Shown piece after piece: positions 1-6,841 of a stretch of DNA of 14,928 nucleotides. The notes under the pieces were generated by a model, which saw only the letters and a program-made list of their open reading frames with translations, searched no databases and was not told the origin of the DNA. Every line of letters starts with the position of its first letter. Positions within the stretch are counted from its first letter, which is position 1. The DNA comes from Candidatus Tariuqbacter arcticus (lineage in GTDB: Bacteria; Electryoneota; Tariuqbacteria; Tariuqbacterales; Tariuqbacteraceae), in the NCBI GenBank assembly GCA_013202315.1, contig JABMRZ010000551.1, positions 1-14,928 of the forward strand, in the 5' to 3' direction. The translations under genes were made by a program, and so were the position numbers.

Positions 1-219
1 ACTCTATCAAGTGGAGTCGGCTAATCGTTGATATTGCTTCTCAATGTTCGAGCAATCCCCATAATACCGTCAATCCGGCTTGTCCGGAATCGATTCCCGA
101 AGCGCTTCGTTTGCTGGAATGACGAGTGTAGGAATTATCACAATTATATGGGAAACTAATCACTTTTAAGAAATGGTATAAACTATGAATTTAAATTCAT
201 TTTAACATAAAATCAACTT
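1..219. other. Intergenic stretch with degenerate repeat debris
   Basis: No gene is supported here. The stretch at about 70-130 has the look of a decayed dispersed repeat: a CCGG-TTGT-CCGG hairpin, the 12-bp palindrome CGAAGCGCTTCG at 98-109 and a flanking GGAATGACG. A perfect 16-bp AT-rich palindrome (ATGAATTTAAATTCAT) lies at 185-200. The assignment to a repeat family is inference from its look only. Confidence 0.4.
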
Positions 220-251
220 TCAAATAAACAAAACCCACCTCGAAAGGTGGG
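218..251 (-). terminator. Intrinsic terminator of the outer-membrane protein gene
   Basis: CCCACCT (234-240) pairs with AGGTGGG (245-251) across a CGAA loop. Read on the minus strand the hairpin is followed by TTTTGTTTATTTG, a T-rich tail. It sits about 85 bp beyond the stop codon at 335, as expected for a rho-independent terminator of that gene. Confidence 0.75.
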
Positions 252-334
252 AATTATTGCAGTGGATAATCTGAGTTTGAGCGGCGAAAAAAATGATTCG
301 CCCTTTTCGCACTTGCACAGTATTGATCGAACGA

Positions 335-1288
335 TTAAAATCCGAATTTAACCGTTGCCGACATCCGCAGACCGGATATCGACAGCTTATCCGGTAAATA
401 GCCGGAAAACATATATTCAAAAAATTCTTCGTCATATTCGAGCACTGAAGGCCAATACATCAAGTCCTGCTCGATGTGCCAATTGTCATCCTTCAAATCT
501 GTTTCAGGCACATAATGATATTCCAAATTGAGGCTGAAAGAAATCACCTCGCTCCCCTTGAAATCGATCTCCCCGAAGACATATCCGCCCAGTGGCTGAG
601 CCACATATCTGTTTTTGTATTCATAGAAATTATTCGGCAGATCATAAAAGGCGTATTCAGATAACTCCCTATGGCTTTGCCAAGTGTGCTCTATATCTAT
701 GGAAGTTGTATAGAGTCCCCCGCCGGCTCCTAATTTGCACGAAAGCCCTTTCATTGCGGGAATTGGATTCATTCGATAATACGCATTGACCAATACCGGC
801 GCGAAATGATACTTGGAATGGGTTACATAGTCCTCCTGAACATCAATCAGCAACTCCGCCCCCAGGTAGGGATCGAAGTATTCAAACCCGGTAAGCTTAT
901 ATAAAAAGTGGCTGGTTGCCGCATGCTGGGAGGTTATGAATTTTATCCCCATACCGAAGTTGCGATTTAGATTGAAATTCAAGCCGCCTCCCATAGAGCG
1001 GGAATTGCCGATTTCCTGGTCACTGCCCTCAATTACACCTTCTCCACCGGCTGTATATTCATTTAAGAAATTCAGAACATCTACTAAAATCATTCCACCC
1101 TGTTCAATTGCGTCATTAGCGGGGGACATCCCGGTGAAATAATACCCGCCGTCGAAATAAACCTCCACCTTCTTGAACTCAGGCAGCCTTTGGCGATGTC
1201 TTGTAGTCTGTGAATAGGCGGGATAAATCGTGGCTGTCAAGAAAAAAATACCTGAAAAAATGAATAAAACAACCTTAGAATGAGACAT
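335..1288 (-). CDS. Predicted outer-membrane beta-barrel protein
   Basis: A protein of 317 residues, probably an outer-membrane barrel. It starts with a Sec signal peptide: MSHSK, a hydrophobic stretch VVLFIFSGIFFLTATI, then a probable cleavage near AYS|Q. The mature part is rich in aromatic residues, Gly and alternating polar/hydrophobic strands, and the chain ends ...SATVKFGF, with the terminal Phe typical of BAM-assembled barrels. The start at 1288 is preferred over the in-frame ATG at 1327 because GGAGAG at 1294-1299 lies just upstream and the signal peptide begins cleanly there. I recognise no specific family, and function (porin, channel or structural protein) is unknown. It is followed by its own terminator (218-251), so it seems to be a single-gene unit, or the end of a unit with the membrane gene upstream. 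Confidence 0.75.
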   Translation of the reverse strand: MSHSKVVLFIFSGIFFLTATIYPAYSQTTRHRQRLPEFKKVEVYFDGGYYFTGMSPANDAIEQGGMILVDVLNFLNEYTAGGEGVIEGSDQEIGNSRSMGGGLNFNLNRNFGMGIKFITSQHAATSHFLYKLTGFEYFDPYLGAELLIDVQEDYVTHSKYHFAPVLVNAYYRMNPIPAMKGLSCKLGAGGGLYTTSIDIEHTWQSHRELSEYAFYDLPNNFYEYKNRYVAQPLGGYVFGEIDFKGSEVISFSLNLEYHYVPETDLKDDNWHIEQDLMYWPSVLEYDEEFFEYMFSGYLPDKLSISGLRMSATVKFGF

Positions 1289-1410
1289 TATAGCTCTCCG
1301 TTGAAATGAATGTTTTATATACCGCAAAGCGATGAAAGTAATTTCTGTTCCGGCTGAACTGAATTATTCCTAATGCGCTTATATTCGCGAATATTTGAAA
1401 CTGTAGCGGT

Positions 1411-1779
1411 TTAGGCTTCAACGCCCTTCATCGGAGCCTTGAATACCACCGTAGTGAGCAATTCAATTAAAAATCCCCAGACTATACCACCTAAAGAAAG
1501 GATTAACACTGCCTTAATATCTCCATCAGGTGAAAATAGAATCGGTACAGACCAGACTAAACTCGCGATTAACCCGACTAATACGCCGTGGAGGAGCCAT
1601 CCAATTTTCCAGCATGATATACCTATTACAAAACCGATGAACGCCCGATTGAACAAAGCCCCCCAGAATGCCAATTCTTTCGAACCTTCGGGCGCCCCGG
1701 ATTTGCTTCCAAAGGCGCAAATCACCCCAGCAATAATCCCTAAAATAACAGCTATTACAAGCCTTTTAGTATATACCAT
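1411..1779 (-). CDS. Small four-helix integral membrane protein
   Basis: 122 residues with four hydrophobic segments at about 7-24, 37-57, 60-82 and 89-112, rich in Gly, Ile, Leu and Val. Short hydrophilic links separate them, including SKSGAPEGSKE after helix 1 and SPDGD before helix 4. It probably sits in the inner membrane. No catalytic motif is visible, and I do not recognise the family with confidence. The ATG at 1779 is preceded by AAAGGA at suitable spacing. It lies 122 bp upstream of the outer-membrane protein on the same strand, so co-transcription is possible but unproven. Confidence 0.75.
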   Translation of the reverse strand: MVYTKRLVIAVILGIIAGVICAFGSKSGAPEGSKELAFWGALFNRAFIGFVIGISCWKIGWLLHGVLVGLIASLVWSVPILFSPDGDIKAVLILSLGGIVWGFLIELLTTVVFKAPMKGVEA

Positions 1780-2129
1780 GATATCCTTTCAAATATGTTC
1801 GATAGATTTCTTGCTTCGCCGAAGCCGAAAACCTAACCTGAAATAAACGCAAAATAGTAATAAGCTATGAATTTAAGATTATAACTATTTCAAAGGAAAA
1901 AATCAAGTATTTAATGATAAAAGGCGTTAATTCTTCATAATAAAATTTTCGCCTCATAATAAAACAGCATCTTAGCTATAGTGAAAAATACCGTATACCA
2001 TAATCTTCCCAAAATAACAGGTTCTCTCGCTGCGCCACTCACATCCACTAAATATGGAACAACACTCATTCATTTGAGTTTAAAGTATTAGAGCAGTATA
2101 TTAAATGAAGTGGAAATAAAAATAAGACA
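1780..2129. other. AT-rich divergent intergenic region
   Basis: About 350 bp with no gene between the divergent membrane-protein and ClpX-like genes. It should hold both promoters. An 11-bp direct repeat TCATAATAAAA occurs at 1935-1945 and 1954-1964, spaced 19 bp start to start. This could be an AT-rich regulator site or chance. Confidence 0.4.
2074..2102 (+). promoter_or_regulatory. Sigma70-like promoter of the ClpX-like gene
   Basis: TTGAGT (2074-2079) and TATATT (2097-2102) are separated by exactly 17 bp. The expected start of transcription is near 2109, about 20 nt before the ATG at 2130. The ribosome binding site of that gene is weak (AT-rich, no clear GGAG). Confidence 0.55.
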
Positions 2130-3644
2130 ATGAATAGTGACAAAATACCGACTCAGCAGGAAATACAAAAGGATGTGAAAAATTTCCTGGAGGAAAAATA
2201 CGGTGCTAAAGTCGCCTTCGCCGAACCCGATTATGTAGGATCAAAAAGCGGGGAACAAACAACAGAAGACGAAAACCTGGGGCAAATCAAATTCGACCTG
2301 AAGCCGGAAGAGTTGGAACAATACCTTAATATGTTCGTGGTCGGACAAGATGAAGCCGTCGCCATCCTTTCCACTAAAATCTGCACCCACTTCCACCGTA
2401 TGAAATACGAGCTGGAGAACCCCAGACACGAAGAAATCATCGGCAGCGTAAAATCGAATATCCTCCTAATTGGCCCCACGGGAGTAGGTAAAACCTATAT
2501 AGTCAAACTCATCGCTCATAAAATCGGTGTGCCCTTCGTTAAAGGGGACGCTACCAAATTCTCCGAAACCGGCTATGTGGGCGGCGATGTGGAAGACCTG
2601 GTGCGCGACCTGGTAAAAGAAGCCAAAGGCAACATCAAATTAGCCGAATATGGTATCATATACATCGACGAAATCGATAAAATCGCCTCCAGCCAGGGGC
2701 ACTGGGGCCCCGATGTCTCCCGTACAGGTGTCCAGCGAAACCTGCTGAAACTGATGGAAGAGACCGAAGTCGATTTGAAAGCCCCTCACGACCTCGCCTC
2801 CCAAATGGAAGCGGTGATGGAAACCCAGCGGACCGGTAAAGCCCCCAGAAAGAAAATCAACACCAAGAACATCCTCTTCATCGTTTCCGGCGCCTTCGAC
2901 AAAATGGAGCAAATCGTCCGCAAGCGAGTCAAAAGCAATAAAATCGGCTTCTTGGAAAAAGAACAAGCGATAATCTCCGGCGACAAATATCTCGAATTAA
3001 TCACTACTGAAGACCTAATCAAATACGGTTTTGAATCCGAATTCGTGGGCAGGCTGCCGGTGATTGGCATTTTAAAAAACTTGGGGGTCGAAGGACTGTA
3101 TCAAATCATGCGAAATCCGCGAAGCTCTGTCATCTCAGGCAAGAAACGCGATTTCCTCGCCTACGGTATTGAACTGGAACTTGATGATGACGCCCTGCGG
3201 GAAATCGCCGAAAGAGCCGATAAGGAAAAGACCGGCGCCAGAGGATTAGTTTCAGTTATGGAAAAGATATTGATGCCCTTTGAAAAGAAGATGCCCTCCA
3301 CCATAATCAAGCGCTTATTTGTAAATAGAGAATTGGTGAATAATCCTAAAAACGCCCTGCAGATTATGCTCATCGAATCCGAAATCGCCGAATTCCAGCG
3401 GGATTTCCTGACCGAAACCGGCATTGTGATGGAATTCACCCCCGAAGCGAAGACTTACCTTCATAATGAATTCGACGAGGGCGAGGGTGTCGGCGAATAC
3501 TTGAAGCATAACTTTAAAGACTATGGATATGGTTTGAAATTAGCCGGAAATGACAGCTTCAGAATAACCCCAAATGTCTTGGAAAATCCCGGTGAATTCC
3601 TAGACAGCCTCATTAAGAAGTCGTATAAAAAGAATAAGGTTTAA
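2130..3644 (+). CDS. ClpX-like AAA+ ATPase without zinc-binding domain
   Basis: A 504-residue AAA+ unfoldase of the ClpX/HslU clade. Visible motifs: VVGQDEAV (70-77), Walker A GPTGVGKT (115-122), pore loop GYVG (148-151), Walker B with IDEID (179-183), sensor 1 region ILFIVSGAF (248-256), IGF (272-274), the arginine-finger segment EFVGRLP (304-310) and sensor 2 GARGL (369-373). ClpX normally opens with a four-Cys zinc-binding domain. Here the first 60 residues are hydrophilic and have no Cys pairs. About 115 residues follow the point where ClpX usually ends, and they match no domain I know. The IGF tripeptide falls where ClpX carries its ClpP-docking loop, so partnership with ClpP is possible, but no protease gene lies in the window. 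It probably unfolds or remodels proteins in the cytosol with ATP. It is monocistronic, with its own promoter at 2074-2102. Confidence 0.85.
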   Translation: MNSDKIPTQQEIQKDVKNFLEEKYGAKVAFAEPDYVGSKSGEQTTEDENLGQIKFDLKPEELEQYLNMFVVGQDEAVAILSTKICTHFHRMKYELENPRHEEIIGSVKSNILLIGPTGVGKTYIVKLIAHKIGVPFVKGDATKFSETGYVGGDVEDLVRDLVKEAKGNIKLAEYGIIYIDEIDKIASSQGHWGPDVSRTGVQRNLLKLMEETEVDLKAPHDLASQMEAVMETQRTGKAPRKKINTKNILFIVSGAFDKMEQIVRKRVKSNKIGFLEKEQAIISGDKYLELITTEDLIKYGFESEFVGRLPVIGILKNLGVEGLYQIMRNPRSSVISGKKRDFLAYGIELELDDDALREIAERADKEKTGARGLVSVMEKILMPFEKKMPSTIIKRLFVNRELVNNPKNALQIMLIESEIAEFQRDFLTETGIVMEFTPEAKTYLHNEFDEGEGVGEYLKHNFKDYGYGLKLAGNDSFRITPNVLENPGEFLDSLIKKSYKKNKV

Positions 3645-3669
3645 CCCGCATCGAAGCTCTACAATGTAT

Positions 3670-3694
3670 GGGCGTTTAATTGAACGCCCTTGCT
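3670..3694 (+). terminator. Weak hairpin after the ClpX-like gene
   Basis: GGGCGTT (3670-3676) pairs with AACGCCC (3683-3689) around a six-base loop, 25 bp after the stop codon. The following TTGCTATT is only a poor T tract, so termination may be inefficient. Confidence 0.5.
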
Positions 3695-3810
3695 ATTGAA
3701 TTATACATTTTCTTTTCTGCTATAAATATTCCCATCTTAACAACATCCGCATAACCAACCACCCAATATTGACATAAAATCAATCCGAATAAGTAATTCT
3801 TTCATCGAGG

Positions 3811-3900
3811 GTGTTACTTTTTAGTAACAATAGCTATATCTTATAATATCAATTGCATAACTGAATTTCAAATCTTTAAGGTGATACGAAAAAGTAACAC
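3811..3900. promoter_or_regulatory. Inverted-repeat element with two alternative pairings
   Basis: GTGTTACTTTTT (3811-3822) is a perfect inverted copy of AAAAAGTAACAC (3889-3900), 66 bp apart. The left arm can also fold locally: GTTACT (3813-3818), TTTT loop, AGTAAC (3823-3828). The two pairings exclude each other. It could be a DNA operator with two half-sites, or an RNA switch if the stretch is transcribed. No gene lies in 3645-4146 on either strand. Confidence 0.4.
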
Positions 3901-3977
3901 TAACAGGATTTATCACTTAAAATATCCTTCAATTTAAGAAAAGCTTCTGCGATACATTAACCTCGTAAACTCAATAA

Positions 3978-4013
3978 AAAAAGCCGCATACATTTAATAA
4001 TATGCGGCTTTTT
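3978..4013. terminator. Strong bidirectional intrinsic terminator
   Basis: AAAAAGCCGCATA (3978-3990) pairs perfectly with TATGCGGCTTTTT (4001-4013) around a ten-base loop. The A-rich left flank and T-rich right flank make it a terminator in both directions. It seals the FlgM-led cluster from the ClpX-like gene. Since no gene lies between 3690 and 3978, it may alternatively end a small untranslated transcript covering the inverted-repeat element. Confidence 0.8.
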
Positions 4014-4027
4014 CTCCAAATTTGGAT

Positions 4028-4066
4028 TTGGCACGAATTTTGACATTTAAATAAATCAGCTAAACT
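4028..4066 (+). promoter_or_regulatory. Candidate promoter of the small-protein cluster
   Basis: TTGGCACGAATTTTGA (4028-4043) fits the sigma54 -24/-12 pattern (TTGGCACG, then TTG at correct spacing), but the -12 element is GA instead of GC. The overlapping TTGACA (4040-4045) is a perfect sigma70 -35 box, with TAAACT at 4061-4066 as a poor -10 box at 15-bp spacing. Which reading is used cannot be decided here. The first gene starts about 105 bp downstream. Confidence 0.4.
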
Positions 4067-4170
4067 AAATTTCACCTTGCGCCTGCGCCCCGGGCTTAAG
4101 GTTTTGTCTATCAGTCGATTTATTTATCGATTAGTATGAAGGCTTTTTGTATCCTTTTGGGAGAATTCTT

Positions 4171-4446
4171 ATGAATATCGAAAAAGTCCCCGGTTTCGGT
4201 CGTTTCGCGCCAAAACCAAAATCCAAAGCATCTTCAGAACTATCGGACGCACAATTCAATCAAACCTTGAAGAAAGCGCTCGGCGCTGAAGAAGCTTCCC
4301 CAAAATCGTCTCTGCAGCCCGATGAAATGGATCCCGAAAAACTGAGGCTTATCCGCAGCAGAATAAACAGCGGTTACTACAACCGTTCTGAGGTCATCGA
4401 TTCAACCGCCGACAAAATTCTTAACAAGGGAGAACAAAATGATTGA
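4171..4446 (+). CDS. FlgM-like protein (putative anti-sigma28 factor)
   Basis: 91 residues. The first half is Lys/Ser/Pro-rich and looks disordered. Residues 52-84 (from EMDPEKLRLIRSRINSGYY to TADKIL) match the C-terminal sigma-binding pattern of FlgM: a helix with alternating basic residues, I-x-SG-x-Y, then a second helix ending in AD-x-[IL]L. In flagellate bacteria FlgM holds sigma28 inactive until it is exported through the flagellar basal body. The ATG at 4171 is chosen over an upstream TTG because GGGAG at 4159-4163 is 7 nt before it. It opens the plus-strand run and overlaps the next gene by 8 nt, so the two are translationally coupled. Similarity is by motif only; an unrelated short helical protein is the alternative. 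Confidence 0.6.
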   Translation: MNIEKVPGFGRFAPKPKSKASSELSDAQFNQTLKKALGAEEASPKSSLQPDEMDPEKLRLIRSRINSGYYNRSEVIDSTADKILNKGEQND

Positions 4447-4711
4447 TAAAATATCAGCTTTTTCCCAAGCTTTCGGAGTGTCTCCTTTGAAACGCAATAG
4501 GACATCGGATAGAATTCCCGCCGAACGAGAAAGCGCAGTCGAATCCCGTGATAAAACCGAATTCTCTCATCCGAAAAACGAAGCGTCCGAGGTTCAGCGT
4601 AATGGTTCAGCCTCTTCGGCTTCTAATATCAGCGAAAGCGATCAGCATTTGACCGCCAGTCAATGGTATCGCTATGGAATGCCGCAGGCTTACCAGGCGC
4701 TTGAACCTTAA
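4439..4711 (+). CDS. Small hydrophilic protein of unknown function
   Basis: 90 residues, rich in Ser, Glu, Arg and Asn; residues 20-75 look disordered. The N-terminal MIDKISAFSQAFGV is a short amphipathic segment, and the C-terminal part (QWYRYGMPQAYQALEP) is aromatic. There is no signal peptide, membrane segment or motif I recognise. A good AAGGGAG lies about 5 nt before the ATG, inside the end of the FlgM-like gene, and the start overlaps that gene's stop. The overlap argues for a joint function with the FlgM-like protein, for instance as a partner or chaperone. That is inference. Confidence 0.7.
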   Translation: MIDKISAFSQAFGVSPLKRNRTSDRIPAERESAVESRDKTEFSHPKNEASEVQRNGSASSASNISESDQHLTASQWYRYGMPQAYQALEP

Positions 4712-5023
4712 TGGAAGATGCCATAATCCTATAAAGAATAGTATCAAAGAGCTATATTGAACTTCGTCCAATTTCGGGGATAAGGCCAACCACGAAGTTC
4801 ACCCCATAATTATAGAAGATTGTTGACGGGTGCCAGCCGTCACTATCGACTCCAATGAAGTCCCCTTTTTATCTTTGCCTGAATACGATCGAATACATCA
4901 GGCGAAAAACGAGCTGTAGTTGGCCTTTAACTTTTTTATCGGCTAATGCTAAAAAATCTTTAGCCTCCTTTATAAATTTTCTGATAGTTTAGTGAAAAAA
5001 ACATTAAAACATTTCTTGCAAAG
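4712..5023 (+). promoter_or_regulatory. Structured 312-nt leader before the repeat protein
   Basis: No gene is supported, but inverted repeats are dense: TGAACTTCGT (4758-4767) with ACGAAGTTCA (4792-4801); TGACGG (4824-4829) with CCGTCA (4837-4842); TTTGCCTGA (4874-4882) with TCAGGCGAA (4898-4906, one G-U pair); GCTAAA (4948-4953) with TTTAGC (4959-4964); and AAGGCCAAC (4782-4790) with GTTGGCCTT (4919-4927) enclosing two of the hairpins. It could be a structured mRNA leader controlling the next gene, whose start lacks a Shine-Dalgarno sequence, or a non-coding RNA. Confidence 0.45.
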
Positions 5024-6376
5024 TTGTCTTCAAATTTAGAAATATCACCATCTTATCTCGCTTCGAGTGGAGATGCCGCCGGGTTCTTAAATAGGCGCAG
5101 GAATTTCACCCGCGCCCTCGGAGCCGACCGTTCGCGGGAAAGCCGCTTCATAAGTGCGGACATTAATCCGAATCGCCCGCATTCGGCTTTCAGGGGCATC
5201 AATTTCCTCAATCCTTCCCCTTTCGGAACCCGCCCTATGAAAGATTTCCGGGGTGTTGTCAAGAATCGATTCGATGGTCTAACCAATCCCAATACTTATG
5301 TCAACGACAGTGCAATCGATAACCGCTATCAAATCGACCCCCAGACCCCCACACTTAACAGAGATAATTCCCGCGAAGCGGAAAAAACAGACTATGGAAA
5401 TGTCGAAGATTGGGTGCATTTGCGGCAGCGCCCTAAAGTGGGGGATTTGTTGGCGAGCGATGATGACTTGAGAAAAGAGTATTTCGATGAGGAACTCAGC
5501 GCCGACAGCGATTTGCAGGCGCGAAACGCCAGTTTCGCCCGCCAGCGGCTGAATTTCTATTCCCCCCTAAATGACCAATACCTCGACGATAATCCTGATG
5601 AAGCCAAGCTCATCGGTCTGAATATCGGGGGAACCGCCGATACCTTGAACGATAATCCCGAATTAGCCGAAGGTATGACCGAAGAACCGCGGTCAAGCTA
5701 TTCCGATGACATAAGAAATGAACTGGCTTCCGAAGTCGCCGCTCAATTTAATTCCGAAACGAAACTGGATGAAGAATTCTTCCGCCAGAACCCGGAAGCG
5801 GCGGTCTATTTACACAAACATCCCGGATTGGTGGAAAGGTTCAATCAACGCCCGGAAGACGCAAAAGATTTCAAACGATTCTACGGCTCATTGCGCACTC
5901 AAATGAGGAATGAAACCCTCGAAGACGCTGAATCCGCCCTCGCCGGACAGGGGATGTTTGTCGATGAATATCTTGCGAGCAACCGAGAATTAGCGGTCGA
6001 TGTCGCCGTGGATGAAAGGCTTAAAACCGGAGATTCCATCGCTGATAATACTAACCGCTATGACGGCTTGGCGGACAAGCGCACTTTCACCGATGAAGTA
6101 TATCGGGAACATCTTTCCGCCAGGGCGGCGGATTCGCTGGGAAACGGACACACATTTGATAGGGACTATTTCTCCCAACACCCCCAACTGGCTTATGCTG
6201 TGCAAAGTTCGGAAAAGCTGGCGAGTGGACTGCGAAACAATCGGGATGATGTGAATCGATTCTTCGCTAATCCTGCGGAAAATCCCGCCCGCCGCCGGAA
6301 TTTATACGGAGCGATGCACGCCTTTTCCAGCGGCTATCCTCTGCGAGAATCATCAATGGTGGATTTATGGAGTTAA
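5024..6376 (+). CDS. 450-residue protein with degenerate NP-x-A repeats
   Basis: A hydrophilic protein with no signal peptide or membrane helix. Residues 1-130 are Arg/Asn/Pro-rich and low in structure. From about 145 to 415 it carries degenerate repeats. Segments 248-283 (starting LDEEFFRQNPEAA) and 378-413 (starting FDRDYFSQHPQLA) align without gaps over 36 residues, and weaker copies lie at 182-217 and 312-337. Within a unit a 10-residue period is visible: NPEAAVYLHK, HPGLVERFNQ, RPEDAKDFKR. Such helical repeats often make extended binding surfaces. The start is uncertain: TTG at 5024 has no Shine-Dalgarno, the in-frame stop lies at 4985, and the first in-frame ATG is residue 72. It ends 1 nt before the next gene, so it is part of the same unit. 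Function unknown; scaffold or exported structural protein is a guess. Confidence 0.75.
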   Translation: MSSNLEISPSYLASSGDAAGFLNRRRNFTRALGADRSRESRFISADINPNRPHSAFRGINFLNPSPFGTRPMKDFRGVVKNRFDGLTNPNTYVNDSAIDNRYQIDPQTPTLNRDNSREAEKTDYGNVEDWVHLRQRPKVGDLLASDDDLRKEYFDEELSADSDLQARNASFARQRLNFYSPLNDQYLDDNPDEAKLIGLNIGGTADTLNDNPELAEGMTEEPRSSYSDDIRNELASEVAAQFNSETKLDEEFFRQNPEAAVYLHKHPGLVERFNQRPEDAKDFKRFYGSLRTQMRNETLEDAESALAGQGMFVDEYLASNRELAVDVAVDERLKTGDSIADNTNRYDGLADKRTFTDEVYREHLSARAADSLGNGHTFDRDYFSQHPQLAYAVQSSEKLASGLRNNRDDVNRFFANPAENPARRRNLYGAMHAFSSGYPLRESSMVDLWS

Positions 6377-6377
6377 T

Positions 6378-6608
6378 ATGAGCGACACCATTTCACTCAA
6401 CAGTCTTCAGCGGGAAGCGAAACCCTTCTGGCTCGAAAAACCCTTCATCAATCCCGATAAAGCTATATTAAAACCCGAAATGCCCTTCACGCAAAAATAC
6501 CGGGACACATTCAGTTTCCAGGGCTTCAAGCAAGGCGGTGTGTTCAGCTTCGGTGGGCTGAATGATTCCCTATTGAAAATGAAAAATCATCTGAGCGCTG
6601 GAGGTTGA
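6378..6608 (+). CDS. Small protein of unknown function (76 aa)
   Basis: 76 residues, moderately basic, with many Phe, Lys and Pro residues and a Gly/Phe-rich stretch (FQGFKQGGVFSFGGL) at about 48-62. There is no signal peptide, membrane helix or motif I recognise. The ATG is 1 nt after the stop of the repeat protein, with GGAG about 7 nt upstream, and the next gene follows after 1 nt. The tight packing makes translational coupling with both neighbours very likely. It could be a short linker or binding peptide for the repeat protein; nothing in the sequence proves it. Confidence 0.75.
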   Translation: MSDTISLNSLQREAKPFWLEKPFINPDKAILKPEMPFTQKYRDTFSFQGFKQGGVFSFGGLNDSLLKMKNHLSAGG

Positions 6609-6609
6609 A

Positions 6610-6822
6610 ATGGTCGATATATCTCCAAAACCACTGATTGAAATTCAAGTTTGCGACCGCCTACACCGGGAATTGGTCGATAAACTAAGGAAAGTGCACG
6701 AAGGAAATATAGCGATTGCCGCCAGTATGCAGTCGCTCAGGGAGAAGATTTTTTCGCATATGGCTGAACTTAGAAATTTGAATGTCCAGGGAACGAAAAA
6801 TCAAATCAATATACAGGCATAA
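6610..6822 (+). CDS. Small helical protein of unknown function (70 aa)
   Basis: 70 residues, predicted to be nearly all helix: residues 8-62 carry regularly spaced Leu, Ile, Val and Met with charged residues between, and the end is NQINIQA. The shape (short helical hairpin, no signal peptide) recalls FlgN-type export chaperones and YjfB-like putative motility proteins, but no diagnostic motif is present. The ATG at 6610 is 1 nt after the previous stop with GGAGG 7 nt upstream. Its position between an aromatic-rich small protein and a large disordered one would suit an export chaperone. This is inference at low confidence. Confidence 0.75.
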   Translation: MVDISPKPLIEIQVCDRLHRELVDKLRKVHEGNIAIAASMQSLREKIFSHMAELRNLNVQGTKNQINIQA

Positions 6823-6841
6823 TTAACTAAAGGAGAAAATC

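Noticed and set aside
1439..1846. Plus-strand open frame of 135 residues
   Set aside because: Opposite the four-helix membrane protein; a Pro/Asn/Thr-rich translation typical of an antisense shadow.
4098..4120. Sigma28 promoter before the FlgM-like gene
   Set aside because: TAAGGTTT and GTCGATTT resemble the -35 and -10 elements, but the spacing is 9 instead of about 11 bp and the -10 match is poor.
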